Under the pieces are notes generated by a model that saw nothing but the letters and a program-made list of their open reading frames with translations, was not told the origin of the DNA and searched no databases. The position numbers and the translations under genes are program-made. A DNA stretch of 64,000 bases. Origin: Phoronis australis. Lineage: Eukaryota > Phoronida > Phoronidae. Below are positions 13,501 to 28,500 of this stretch, piece after piece. The stretch is taken from assembly GCA_002633005.1 (NCBI GenBank), contig NMRA01000079.1:615225-679224 (forward strand), written 5' to 3'. How positions within the stretch are numbered: the stretch's first letter is position 1; each line of letters begins with the position of its first letter.

Positions 13501-16500
13501 ATTAAATCTTGAGACGTAGCCAACAAACACTTCTCAGTGAAGACCGTCTTGCTTACTGTAGCCAGCTCCGACCAGGGTTTTTCATGCACAACACTCACTT
13601 TGAGGTATGTTCTTGTCGCTCCGTATCACAGCATGCTGTCGATCATAAGCGTCTACTGATAGATGGGCAATCTGTTCTAACAGTCCCGCCACCTGTAGGG
13701 CTTCTTTGTGGGCTTCTAGTCGCTTCTGCTGAACCTTCTGTCGGCCAAGATAGCCACGGATAACTGAGAACAGCACATTAAAAACAAAAATAATGTCATT
13801 GCAACAAAGGACCCCCATTTGTGGATAGGAAACAAAAAAACAATTCTGACTTTTTATACATTGCAATAGTTAGATAACTTTAAAATGGAACTTCTGTCTT
13901 CTATTGGGCAATAAGTGTTTTAAATTTCCAATCTCCATAAAAATTGTATTTTATTTTCCACAAAACATAACAAGAGCAACGCAGAGCGTTGAAATGTGCC
14001 CACGACTGCACTGCAAACGGTGTGCTTCTAGAGTTGTTTATTTGTATCATAAAAATGACCACCAGATGGTGCAAAACGTCCAATCCATCTGCAAATGGAA
14101 CATGCCATCGCTTCTTCAATAGAAAGCTATTTACTAAATTTCATAACAAGAGCAATGCGGAGCAATGAAATGCACCCACGAATGCATCGCAAATGGTGTG
14201 CTTTTAGCCAGGGTTGTTTATTTGTGACTTAAAAATGGCCACTAGATGGTGCAAAAACAAACAATCCATACGAAAATGGGAATATGTCATTGCTTCTTAA
14301 ATACAAAGCTATACATAAAATTTCATAGAAATCCATCATGGAACTACAGAGAAACAAAAGGAAAACAGATGAATAAAATGAAATTGCCACTAGGGGGCAC
14401 ACTGCTCATTGGATCCGCCTGAAAGTCGTCATTGAATGTTGTTAGCTTCATATAAATATACTTACAAATTAAATTTAATAAAGATCCTGCAGTGGGTTTA
14501 AGAGATACAGATGCCCGTATTCAAAATTTTATGAAAATCCGTTGAGGACCTTTGAGGATACAGAGGTAAAGGTAAAGCTAAAATTGCCACCAGGGGGCAC
14601 ACCAGCAGTCAGATCCATCCGAAAATTGTCATCGTCTGTTGTCAACATAAACACAATTCTTAAATTTAGTAAAGATCTTACAAATAGCTTACGAGATACA
14701 GCCATAGGCGCAAAAAAACAAAACTGCCACTAGGAGGCACCACAGTAGTCGAAGTCATCAGAAAATCATCGTCACCCGTCCACTTCATAGTAAAAACATA
14801 CATGTCAATTTTCACAATTATCCTGAAAGCAGTTTGGTTGATAGAGGGGTGGACGCCAAAAAACAGATTCAAAAACAGTAAAAATGGCCACCAGGTGGCG
14901 CAAACTAGGTCAAATCCATCTGAAAACGGAAAGATAGTGTCACCTCACTAATAGAAGCCTATACACCAAATTTTATGAAAATACTTTGAGGAACTTTGAA
15001 GATACAGACTCAGGTAAATATAAAAAATAAAATTGCCACTACGTGGCACACCAGTAGTCAGATCTGTCCGAAAGTTGTAGTTGTCTGTTGTCATCAACAT
15101 ATAAAATGCACTCACTAAATATAGTAAAGATCCTGCAAATGGTTTAGGAGATATAGCGAAAGACACAAAAAACAAAGCTGCCACTAAGAGGCGCCACCGT
15201 AGTCGAAGTCGTCGGAAAATCATCGTCAACCGTTCTCTTTAATATACATGTAAATTTTCACAATCATGCTTCAAGCGGTTTGGTTGATAGAGGGGTGGAC
15301 GCTAAAAAACACGCGAAAACAGTAAAAATGGCCACTAGGTGGTGTAAACTACGTTGAATCCATCCAAAAACGGGACGATACCGTCGTCTCACTATTAGAT
15401 GCCTATACCAAAGTTTGTGAAAATGTGTTGAGGACCTTTGACGATACAAACTAACTTAGGTAAATATAAAAAACTAAAATTACCACCAGGGGGCACACCG
15501 GTAGTCGGGTCCGTTTGAAATTTCGTTGATGCCGTCCCATTCATGAAAGGAACTGTGTGCAAAATTTCATGAATATACTGTACGTCAATCGGTTTTGGAG
15601 ATAGAGCAATGGACGTCGGACAGATGCCAGACGGACACCGGACGGATGCGGGACGGACGGAGATGACAGCATAATGTGTCCACATATAAATATGTGGGCG
15701 CATAATAAAACGAATAAAAATGAAGCCAACCTCTCTGAATGTCTCTAGCGCACTTGTGATACTGTTCTAGAGTGTCGGTGAGTGCCTCAATGTGGTAGTA
15801 CTTCATAAACACCTTCGTCTTGCTGGAAGGGGAATAAGATAAAACGACGTTAAACTATGACTACCGTAATTCCCCACTTATTTAACGCACAATAAGGGTG
15901 ACAAGTGAATCTGTTTTCGTAAATTTCTCTAAAAAGTAAAGATCACGAACATTAGCAAGGTTTGCAGTGTGTATGGTAGATGTCATAAAACAACATTTGC
16001 TAAAAGTTCTCATTATTTTCAAAAAAGTTAAATCAACCATTTTGCGAAATCATTAAGAAGTTATCATTTTTGGTAATTATGTTGGTGCGAAATAAAAGAA
16101 TTAGCATACTTAGTGCTATGGCTAGGTTGAGTACATAGAAGGCAGCACAGCTGCAGAGAGTATGGATTGTAACAGGAAACAAAAACCTGCCTGTAATGCA
16201 AAACTCTCGCAAAACATTTTTGTGAAAAGGAGTCTTGATTTAAGAGACAAAAACAGCAAAATATCTTAGCTTTCCAGCCTCATTGACCAATCACATCGGC
16301 AGTCACTCTGCTCATCTATGACAGTATGGCCATGACCTGCGTGGGGATCTCACCATTTGAAAGACTTGTTTGACAGAACGCAAACCCTAGCTGACATGTC
16401 CCTGACGTATCACAGAATGAAAATACGGAACCACTTTCAATACACAATAATTGTAATATGTCTTGATAAATTTAAAGAAAGCTACTGCACTGTTTAGACA

Positions 16501-19500
16501 AGTATTTCTTAGAATATGCATAACTCTAGAAGAACCAAAAACAGTCAACAGGAGTGAACATCTCAAAGATTTACAGGTCAATCATTACCAATGATGCTCC
16601 ATGAGAAACGCTACGTCAGTCATACTACAAATCTCCCAGACGTTGACAAGGTGACATTGAACACACTGGTACTGCACCATCAAATTTCCCACAAACAGGA
16701 TAGGTGTCTTGACAGCAGAAGCAAGGAAATCCAGCTTATTGAAAATCATAAAATTTCATTTCCTTAATCATTTGTTTCAACAGAAAGATATGAGAAGAAA
16801 CAAAACTACAAAGCATAGGCTGAACAAGCAATCTGATCAAACATAATTTGAATGGCCTGCCACAGGGGACTTTTCAACAAAAGAGACTTTAAAGCAAACA
16901 TGGCAAAAGTAGATCAAATAAAGGTGAGGATTTCAGGCATTGGAATTTTCTAGCGGGAATGAAGGATGTCACTCGCTCTGTAGACAATGGCCATTTTAAA
17001 CAACGAAAAGGAACAAATCTCACCCGTCATATTGAACAAAAACATGAAGTGGTTACAACAGTTATTGTCTATTGCCATTACTACATAACTCTTGACTTAT
17101 TTAACAAACAATATGGTCAAAAAGTGAATTATTCGAACTTCTCCACAAAAATACAATTTGGGAAAGTTTTACTCTACAACTTGGCGTGGTTAATTGTACT
17201 GAGTAGATATCACAAAACAACTTTTGGTAAATGTTGCAAGTTTGAAGTTTGTAGTGAATGTAACCTGTGCATGAAAAATGAACATTTTGGCAATTATTTT
17301 TGTGCCAAGCAAGTGGTGATTTAACCCTGCGAAATGTTACTATGGTTGACCATGGTTAAGCATGGTAAAGCACAGACAACCATAATTCAACCATGGTTAA
17401 ACCAAGGTTGACAGTGCTTGACCATGCTTCTGACCATGGTGTACCATAGTCAATCCATCGTCAACCATGGTTGCCTTTTCCAGAAATGGTCAACCATGGT
17501 TGATTATGCTTCTGACCATGGTCAACCATGGTTGACCATTTCTAAAATGAACAACCTTGGTTGACTGAGGATCTGACCATTGACAACCATGGTCAAACCA
17601 GTCAACCATTGTTGCCTTGGTCAACCCTATAAGCACAATTCTTCATGTCCTAGGACTGAATCATTATTCCCCATCCCAACCAGGTCTTGTTTACGAGATC
17701 AGGTTACGCTTGACACTCTTAAACAGGGAGTAATGTCAAACACTTTTTGCATGGCCCTACAAAATGAAATGCAAAATACTGGCCAAAACTGGACTTACCA
17801 AATACAAACAATGAAAGTGACCACTGATCGGATTCATTATGAGAGGTAGACAGGGGCACTTAAACTGAATAAGAAACTCATCATTTAATGGAATTCTTCT
17901 AAAACAACAAGAAACCCATCAAAAATATTTGACTAAATCTAAGCAAATTAATGTGCATGTATTATGATCATTCCTACATATATGTTAGACTGACCTACAC
18001 ACAGTTACATTATACTTACCAACTTTTAAAATATCCCCACCAGATGGCATTGTCCAAAATCAATTGGTAGTCAATTGATTCAGTTTCATTAATGTTCAAC
18101 TCCTAGTTGTAATGTCCTAAGAGTATTCCAAATGTTTATTTTAATTGCTAGCCCAGCTACATGTTGAACATCCTGGGAGTGCTATCAGCAAACTGAACCT
18201 CTTTATGTTAATTTCAAATACATGTATGTGTTAACAATTGGTTGTCAAGGTTACTTTCCTGGAAAGTGAAATACCCAGGGCATGCACGCCTTTCAAAGGC
18301 ACTTCAAATTTCAAATGGTTGGGGTTCAGCAAAGATTCTGGACTAGTGAAAAAATGGACTGGTCAGTTTTGACTTCAACACTGTATTTATAATTATTGAA
18401 TATGACTGTTAACATATATCATGCTTGAATACTAAGTAGTTTTGGTCTTGCAAACAAAAGGGGACTTGTTTTTTGAAACTGATTCTGAGGAAGTCATGGA
18501 AATAAGCATGATCCATCTTTGTTCAAATGTAAGTTGAACTTCAGTACTAGAGTATGTGTAATTCTGTGACTTAAGCAGAGGCCTAAATTATCTTGATTTC
18601 AAAATCTTTTTATCAACTAAATTGCCCTGTGTTTCTAATGAGCTTTTGAAAAATAGATGTTTAGTGTGCAAAAAAATGGTGTGTTAGTCATTTTTTTCTT
18701 TTTAACACTGATAACTTGTGTCCCCTTGAAGAAAGAATATTGTATTTTCAAAAAGCTCCACCCTACAATTGGTGTCAACTTGTTTAATCAACTTAGATGA
18801 GAACAGAAGTCATTTTGGGTCTTGCTCTATGATTAAACTGATATGTCTAGAAATCTATTTTGCAAGCGAAGTCTGAAACAATGACATTATAACTGATAAA
18901 TTCTCAATACTTTCCAACCATGTGATCACATCTTTATTTTGTCCAAAAGGGCAATTCTAAATTTATTTTTTGGTTATGATTAACTAAGAAATCAAAGCAT
19001 TTCTGTATTTTCTGAACAAAAATGAATGAAAAATCCTATTAATTTACTCGATCTCATCTAACTGGAATTTTTTCAACTTTTCTTTATTTTGTAGAATCGA
19101 AGACTTTGAAAACATGCATGATGAAGTGAAACTCAGATGCACGTGAAAGTACTTGAGATTCAACCACAAACACTACTGTGCTACTGACTGTCAGACCTCA
19201 ATTCCTGTGGCGGGCAAAAAAATAATGGAGAGTGACAAGTCTGTATTCTAAAAAGTCTGTGGACCTCAAGTGCTGATTAGACCTTGAATGGCCTGCATTT
19301 GGAGTCACACGTGGATTCAGCTTTTCTGGCAGCCAATATTTTGCTGCTGCAGCTCTTTATACCACAGTACCTCTCAACACATCTCATCAAAAACCAAGTG
19401 TGTGGAAGTATTGTATGGACTTTTTGCTCTGAGAGGAAAGACCATTTTCACCTGGACCTAAAAGACATAACTGCTAAGGCTCAAGCAGTATAAAAAGTTT

Positions 19501-22500
19501 AAGTTAAAAATGCATAGCATTTAAGTAGGGCAAGTTAAAAAATGAACACCCTTCAAGCATTGTCAAGTCATATAAAAATTTCTACATGTGAATAGGAACA
19601 CTTTATTATATTTATAAAGTACTTTACACGCTAGGCAAAACATATTTCACAATACAGTAACATAGATGTAATATTTTGGGAGGTGTCAATTCTAATTTTG
19701 AATTGTTTTACACATTGTTGTAAGTTTTGGTTCTTCATGATGATGCTCAATGTGAAAGCAGAAAACTGTTGGTGCCATATATTTTACAAAATCTTAATTT
19801 TTTTCAAGATTTGCTCTTGATTACACTGTACTGCTATTTAACATTCAAAGACTCCACTGTTCTTGTGGTTCATATTGTCTTTGTCCTGTTGTAAATGAAG
19901 AAATAGAAGTATTGTGTAAAGTGCAAACACCTGTTTTCAATATTTCAGCGAATATTGGGACTCTTTAGTGAGTTAGACCTTGCTAATGTAATTTGAGGAG
20001 CTTGTGACATTTCACTTGAAATTCAACAGGTAATTTTCTTACATGGTGTATTTCATTTTATAGTGGACTTTTAGCTATGCCTGTAAATGTCAGCTCACTT
20101 AAGCATGACTTTGTGACCGTGGTTAACCATGCTTACTAACCATTGTTGACCATGCTTAATAAAGATGCCAAACAATGGTCAACCATGGTTAGTAACCATG
20201 ATCAACCATTATTAGTAACCATGATCAACCATTATTAGTAACCATGATCAACCATTATTAGTAACCATGATCAACCATTATTAGTAACCATGATCAACCA
20301 TTATTAGTAACCATGATCACAACCATGATTTTTAACCATGCTCCTAACCATGATTTTTATCCAGTCAACCTGATTTTTAACCATGGTCAACCATATTAAC
20401 CCTAGTCAACCATGGTTCCACACCATGGTTGGTAACCATGGTCAACCATGGTTGGTAACCATGGTCAACTATGGTTTTAACATTTCGCACTAAGTTGTCT
20501 CATAGCATGGTTGTGAAGCATGGTCAACCATGGTTGTTAGCCACGGTTGTTAGCCACAGTTAACCATGGTTAAGTAACTTTTTGCAGTACTACTGAATCC
20601 TTACTTTCATTTTTAATTCATTTTCAATTGTTTTGAATTGAAGCTAGACGTGACTTCACCAGTTTTCACAGAATTTCCAGATTTTTCAACAAGCCAGTCC
20701 ATGTCTAATCAACAAAACAATCTTTGACTTCACGACCACAGCTTTTGTGAGGATACCGAATAGTATGTATTATTTCATGATTAATGTAAGAGAATGCAAG
20801 GACACTCAATTTGGGGATATTTTGTATGTGCTTCAAAGAACATGATTCGTTTTAATGCATCACGTACAAAGTTTAGTTCAATTTGAATTTTCATTGAGGG
20901 TGATATTATTTACTAAACTCACGCTTCATTCTTTATATTTTTAGACAAATCTGACAGGGCAATAATTTTTAAAAATTCAGTAAAAATGAGTTTTTATGAT
21001 GAATTAAATGTTTAACATAGCAATTTTAATTATGAAATCAAGTTCTCTGTACAAAATGTGTAATACTAATTTTGGATGCAACAGAAATCTCTCCGGATCT
21101 TGCCAAATCACATTTTTAACAGATTTTTGGTCAACGCAACAACTACATCAAATGCAAATTGTAAGAATACAATCATGCAAAGTGCTCCCTTGCAGGTATA
21201 AATAACAACATCAACATTCTGGGCCTTGGCTATTCAAAACTTATAAGGGGCAATAAAACAATTATCTTCCCAGCTAGGACCATAAAATCCTTTGTTAAGC
21301 ATGTTACACCATCCAACTGGGACAGTTGCATGACTAAGAGCAGGGTTCACAAAGAACTACTCTGAAGTATGTCAGCAGTAAATTTTTCTTGAGACAAGTT
21401 TTGTTGAACACAACATTCCATTAATTACCTTAATAGATAAATACTCTGGTGGAAGGATGATCTTGCATCAGGGATCAGTTTGTAAAAATGACCTAGGTTC
21501 ATGGCAGCGAGGAAAGCACAAAAAGGCAATATTGCAGGCTTCAAATTCAAACCACATAACGCTATACAATACAATTGTTTGGTACATCATCTCTCATGAG
21601 ACATCTTCAAGAAAGATCCATAAGGGATGATGACGATGAAAACATGTGAAGGCCTATCCTGTGTGAAGGACATAGCTGAATTCTAAGCTATTATGGGGAC
21701 TAGCTATCCCCCCATGCCCACAATAAAGGTATCATGAAAACAGACTAATTACATTTTACCATACTGCAAGTGTATAAAACAATAAAATCAAAAATAATGT
21801 TGACAACTATGTAAAAACAGACAACTGCAACATCTACCCAAAACATGACCAACAGGTCTGGAACAAAATAAAAACCGCAAAGTTGCATCTCTGTAATTTT
21901 ATGAAATCCAACTTAAGTGATTAAGATCAAAAGTTCCACGACTTGTCTGGTAGTTGAATCAATATTTACCGATTGAGTGATTTGTGGCAGAATCACAATT
22001 TTTTTGCATTCACCAGGAGAAACAAAGACTTGGGCCAAAAACATAAACACATCAAAATTTAAAAAATATCTGGCACGCGAAACAGCGAGAAGATATCCAC
22101 TTCATTTTTGCTTCACAGGCATCGTCAAAATTGTGACAGTTTACTGCACAAGCCTATAAACTATTGGTGGCTAGGCATAATAAATTCAGAGTTCTCACAC
22201 CAAACTACAACAAAATTTTGATAAAAACGAAAACCTGCAAAATGTTAGAAAACAGAAATGATTGTGTAAATTATCCTATTTGTGGGTCCAAATTGGCTCA
22301 CAATAGTGACAGATACCTATCACTAAACAGCTGAATAGCGATGAACTTGTGGAAGGGCCTCTGTTGGTAGGCAGTGTATTGACAGAAACGGCCAAGTCGA
22401 CTTGGACTTTGTGTGCCAGTCAATATAAGGGATTCACATATTTCTGGCCTGGCTAATATGACTACACATTAAACAGATCTTGGGGTCAGAGGATGGGGAC

Positions 22501-25500
22501 AGTACGGCTTCTGCCATAGAAGCTCAATAATTATAAAAGTATCCAGTCCCTGTCTGAACATTTAAGCATCACTCACCCAACGTGCCATCCTGTTAGCTTG
22601 GCTGACTTCAGTATTTGAACACAGCTCTCCTTATCTTCATTTACATTTTTACGGCCCAGTAAAATGGAGTATCTGAAAGGATAAAGGTCAAAGATCAAAT
22701 TCAACAGGAAACAAAAGTTAGACATTGGTGATAAGAATGCTGAGCTGGAAAGCGCTGAATAATTAAAGAGAACACAAACAAGCCGAGTGAAGAGTCAATA
22801 TGTCAAAACCAGGGACGAACAGACTCTGGGATTATCATATAAAGCGATTATTACATGAATGCGTGGCTACGTATCTAAGGCCTTAAATTTAATGATTCTG
22901 GTCGCTACGACGACTAATTTTGAGGTCCACACGTCTTGTTGACTAAAAATCCCCACCTCGATTTCAGCCAACGTTTGGTGCTTTTTCTTTGAAAAGCTGC
23001 ACAAAGGCACTTGAGCAAGGGTTTATGAAGTGCAAAGTTTGGAGTGCCAGGATTTGTCAAGGGATGAGTAAAAAAACAAAACGGATCCTTTTTGCTTATC
23101 TAGTTACTTATACTAGATGGAATTTCTTTTTTGAAATTTAAAGTGAGCATCTAAAAATGACCGACTCACTTTAAAAAGAAAACAAAGATAAGAACTAATT
23201 ATGTTTTTTGATCTTAACATTCATTTTAACGAATGGAAGAAAACAATTTAAAGAAAGGGAAAAGCTAACAAAGTCTGTCAGTAGGGACAGACATAAGAGG
23301 ACATTCACAGAAGTAAGAGGACATTTCAATGGTCAAACACTGGCATACATTACATATCACCCACAGAGCAAGGCTGGATACCTACAGTATAACCACCCCA
23401 GCATGTTAATGAATGGGCAATCAAGTCATACCAAATCTGTGTTTATTTCAGTGACATATACCGTAGACAACATTTTTGATTAAAGTGTTTAGGTTCATGA
23501 CAAATCCTCATGAAGTTGGAAGTTAACACGCAGTGCACTTATCATTTGTTGACATAGTGTGAGAGAAGTATGACACACTAAACACGTGATATTCAGTTAT
23601 CCAGCCAAACCATCATTTGAGATAAGGTTACAAGGTTCACACAGCATATGTGAAAAAGTGCCCCCAAAGTAACGACACGTTATCGACATCATGTTCCCAT
23701 CGGCACCTATGGTAATCCTTCAAATGTTTAGCACACAATATGGCTGCCAATATGGCTAACAATTGAAATATTTGTCATTAAATTTCTCCACAAAGCTAAA
23801 GAAATCAAATAATGTAAATTTTTTTAGTCTATTACTAGCATGGTTTTTAACTGCACTGTGTACCATACAAAATTAGTGAGATGCCATTAATTATTTAACA
23901 GAATGCTGAACTTTTTGGTAAACTTTCCACGATTTGCAGTAAAGTACTAACAAGTTTTTGAAATAAAACTAGAAACATGACAATTTTGGCAGCGAAATAA
24001 GTAGAGTTTTAGATTGACAATTACGTTCTAGAAGACTGGTAGGTTACACCACTTGGTCACTCTGAAATATGTGAGACACAGTGCGAACTAAATGCAAAGG
24101 TGAGCAAAAAGCATACGTTAGAACAGTCCCAACAAGCAGTTTAACTAAAACATCTAAAACTAACGTAAGAAAGCTCGCACTTCCATTATGTGGTGAAGCA
24201 CTGTTTACCTCTTGACAAAGTCGGCAAACACAGGACGAACCGCGAATCCGTCACGTCGGATTTTCGTCGTTTGCAACATGCCCGTGTAAAGCAACTAGAC
24301 AGGGGAGATAATGCAACAGGTAACATGCAATTTTCAATGTTAAGCAACAACAAAAAAACAGACGTAGGAGGAGAAATGGGCAAAAAATACAAACAAACAG
24401 GAAAACATTAGTCTCACATTAGCGTCATTTACCAAAATTGTGTGCGAGGTTTACACATCAAGTCATTCAATAAATCACGACTCAATTTATTTAGTAATTC
24501 ACCAGATTCCTAAGTGGGAAACATGCACTACGAAAAAATAAAAGATATCAGGAGCATTAAACAAAATTTCAATAGATTTCATCAGATCACATACTAGCAG
24601 ACGACAGCTAGAACAACATCAGTCTGAAGCCGCAGTACAGCGGGGTGTACACAGCTCAGATGTTGTTCGACGACACTGTCCTCACCACGCAATCAACTGG
24701 ACACTTGAAAAAATCCTTTTTTCTAGATATGCGTTTAACGGGGAGCATTTTGGATATACTATAATTGGAAAGAACATTATGTTAGATATGAGCCAGTCCA
24801 GAAAATCCCAACTGCAGCAATGTTCCAACAAAACTGAACACTCAATACTATCAGACTGTTTAGTAACCATTGTTGATGGATGAAGAGAATATCACGCCCG
24901 AGATTCAGTTTAAAACTTGACATGCGTCTACCAGAATTAATGTAAATACTAGCCGTGATAAGACAACACTGAAGCCCTTGGGGAGTCAGGAGTACAGTAC
25001 GGAGGTAACGCTGAGATGGGGTGCATTTTTAGTTTTTGAAATTCTCTGGAATTGATTTGGGTCCCTTTTTCACCATTTGATATAAACTGAAGGTGTCAGT
25101 TCTGAATAAGTGGGTGAAAAAAGGGATGGGAAATCACTATATTTAGCTTGATATACAACGCAATACATACTCTGCAAGGTAGGATGGAAAACCAGTGATC
25201 CCGCCTAAAATTCAATAATCAAATCTCATATATTCCAGATGAGGTTATGTTTAAAGCCCTCCATCCCACATGCGGCGCAGCACTGAAAAAAGTGGGGGCT
25301 GTAGTCCCCCCAGTCCCCCTGTGGTGCACAGCCCATAGACCATGGGCGACGCAGCAATGAAAAAAGTGGGGGGCTGTAGTCCCCCCAGTCCCCTATAGTG
25401 CACCGCCCATGCATCAGTGCAGACTCTAACTCCAGGTATAAGCATACCCAGCATTTATTTCACAATGGGAGGTATGAGTTCCCAACCCAGCACTGAACTA

Positions 25501-28500
25501 ATGGTACAATCTCACCAAAATGGCCGACAAATGAAATTTTGTTTTCTCATTTTTTTCTATGAACGATAAAAACCACCAGAGTTGAAATGCTTTCTAAAGA
25601 TCTGCAGCATTAGTTACTATCCGACATTCTGGCAAAATGTTTATCCAAGTTTGTCAGAGTACTCAGTCAAAATGTGCCTAGTTACTAAAGCTCATTTTGT
25701 ACCACGTTCATTGTGGTTAATAATAGAACTTCTGCTGGTTTTACTTTAAACTGTCTCTGTAGTCGGCCCCATGTGGGTGCTTGGAACATGATTGACACAA
25801 GATATCTATCATCTATGAAATCCCGTGTCCTGCAAATCATGAAATCTCAACAGTCAGATAGAGAGTGTCACATTTACCAAGATGACCTGCCCTGGGATAT
25901 TTCTCAATGCAAATTTTGCAAGAACCTCGGATCCCTAGTTTAACAGCTGATTAATTCAACACAGGCAACTTCGGTTGATCATAATTTACAAAACCATTTT
26001 TATATTAATAATTCGTAACAAACATTTCAGAATCTATGAACTGATATGAATGGTATGAGAAGAATTCATATTGCGGTTTAAGGTGGTTGATCCTTCCACA
26101 CAGACGTTGTGTAAGTCTCCTAAAGCGTAAATCATGCTCGCAGATTTAGAAATCTTTCTAGGAGTGTTTGGACATGCTATAAACTATTGAGGGTTGACGT
26201 TGGAGAGAGCACATTTACTAAATTATTATAAAGAAATTTAATTATGACTAACTCACTAAAATAGAATAAATTAAATGATTGGAAGCCTGCTAGCGATAAT
26301 TAAGGCCAAGACCAAGTTTAAACACATTTTTAACAAATTGTAAAATTAAGGAAAACAGCCCTAAAAACTAAAAACTACATGACACCCTCCAGCCACTAAC
26401 AGTTCAAGAGACAGCACATGCTGGTCGGTAGGCACTCACTAACTCAACTGACCTGATTCAGCACAAATTCATCGTCAAACTGACCGGCCGTCTTAACAGT
26501 GTTTGGCTTGACGCACCGTATGAAGTGGGGCGTGGCGGCAGTCATTCGCTCAATGAGCACGTGCAGAGAGTTCTGAAAATGGAAGGAGCCTTAAATGATT
26601 TGAGTACAGTGAAGGTAAAATATTTTTGCAGGCGGTCTGCTACACATTGTACCAAACGTGCGCAGGCTACTCATATGGGCCCAATGCACTGAGCATCTGG
26701 AACCATTTTATGCTTTAATAAATAATAGTTAAAACCAAGCTGAGGATCTAGAAACCTGACTCACGGGTTCAGCAGTTTGACCCAGTGGGACTGTGCCCAT
26801 GACCTCGAGTAAAGAAGGCGGGCACCTATTACACTAGGCCACACTGCCTCCCATGAAAGTAAACTTGACTGAACAAACAGACTTGATGTGACAGATACCA
26901 TGAAAACTAAAATGGGAAACATGCGTATTGACTTCATTACAGGTAGAGGCTGAGGCGACATGTCCAGTGCATTGCGGGGGAGTCAAACTACGACAATAAA
27001 CAAAACACTCGCACTTCCAGCCAATAGGAGACCATGCCCACATATCACGGTTTGCAAAATGTAAAATGTCAATGGGACAGTCAGCATTAATCTGAAGTGA
27101 AATATATCTGGGACTGCATGTGTTACACCACAACAAATTAATTATAAACAGACATGAGAATACATTAGTTAACTATTACAGTATTTATTTGAAAAGCTGT
27201 GAACAGATAGTTGTTGTATTGTGAACAGCATAAACTGTTACAGACAATATTTTCCGCTGGTTGTTTCTGATGAAGTTACCAAAAGTTAAAAGCAAAATGT
27301 CTGAAGTAACAATGTTTTGCTTCCTCTTACAATCACACTTTGAACAACAAATNCGATGTTGATGGATGAAGAGAATATCACGCCTGAGACTCAGCTTAAA
27401 ACTTGACATGTGTCTAGCAAATGTAAATACTAGCTGTGATAAGACAACACTGAAGCCTTAATTATGGGAGTCAGGAGTACAGTAGAGAGGTAACGCCGAG
27501 ATGGTGTGCATTTTTAGTTTTTGAAGTTTTCAGGAATTGATTTGGGTCCCTTTTTCACCATTTTAATCTGAAGGTGTCAGTTCAGAATAAGTGGGTGAAA
27601 AAATGGAATGGGAAATCACTATATTTAGCTTGATATACAACACAATACATACTCTGCAAGGTAGGATGGAAAATCCAGTGATCCCGCCTAACATCCAATA
27701 ATCAAATCTCATATATTCCAGATGAGGTCATGTTTAAAGCCCTCCATCACACATGCGGCGCAGCACTGAAAAAAGTGGGGGGCTGTAGTCCCCCCAGTCC
27801 CCTATAGTGCAGCGCCCATGCATCAATAGGTGCAGACTCTAACTCCAGGCATAAACATACCCAGCATTTATTTCACAATGGGAGGTATGAGTGCCCAACC
27901 CAGCTCTGAACTAATGGTACAATCTCACCAAAATGGCCGACAAGTGAAATTTTTTTTCTCATTTTTTTCTATGAACGATAAGAACCACCAGAGTTGTAAT
28001 GCTTTCTAAAGATCAGCAGCATTAGTTACTATCGGACATTCTGGCAAGATGTTTATCCAAGTTTGTCAGTCTAGAGTACTCAGTCAAAATGTGCCTAGTT
28101 ACTAAAGCTCATTTTGTACCACGTTCATTGTGTTTAATAATAGAACTTCTGCTGGTTTTACTTTAAACTGCCTCTGTAGTCGGCCCCATGTGGGTGCTTG
28201 GAACATGATTGACACAAGATATCTATCACCTATGAAATCCCGTGTCCTCCAAATCATGAAATCTCACCAGTCAGATGGAGAGTGTCACATTACATATGAC
28301 CTGCCCTGGGATATTTCTCAATGCAAATTTTGCAAGAACCCCGGATCCCTAGTTTAACAGCTGATAATTCAACACAGGCAACTTTGGTTGATCATAATTA
28401 TCATAATAACCATTAATTAATATCAAACATTTCAGAATCTATGAACTGATATGAATGGTATGAGAAGAATTCATATTGTGGTTTAAGGTGGTTGATCCGT

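Larger units (their letters stand above)
24871..27352. repeat. Tandem segmental duplication, left copy
   Basis: Matches 27357-29762. Roughly the first 1.5 kb shows several percent substitutions and indels. From about 26380 to 27350 the copies are nearly identical (one clear difference at 26936 versus 29346). Contains the second exon 16 and a SINE. This copy alone has an extra internal tandem segment of about 72 bp (see 25265-25412). Confidence 0.95.

Noticed and set aside
16959-17324. 121-codon plus-strand open frame
   Set aside because: Lies in a myosin intron, shows no recognisable domain, and ends at the border of the palindrome-array element.
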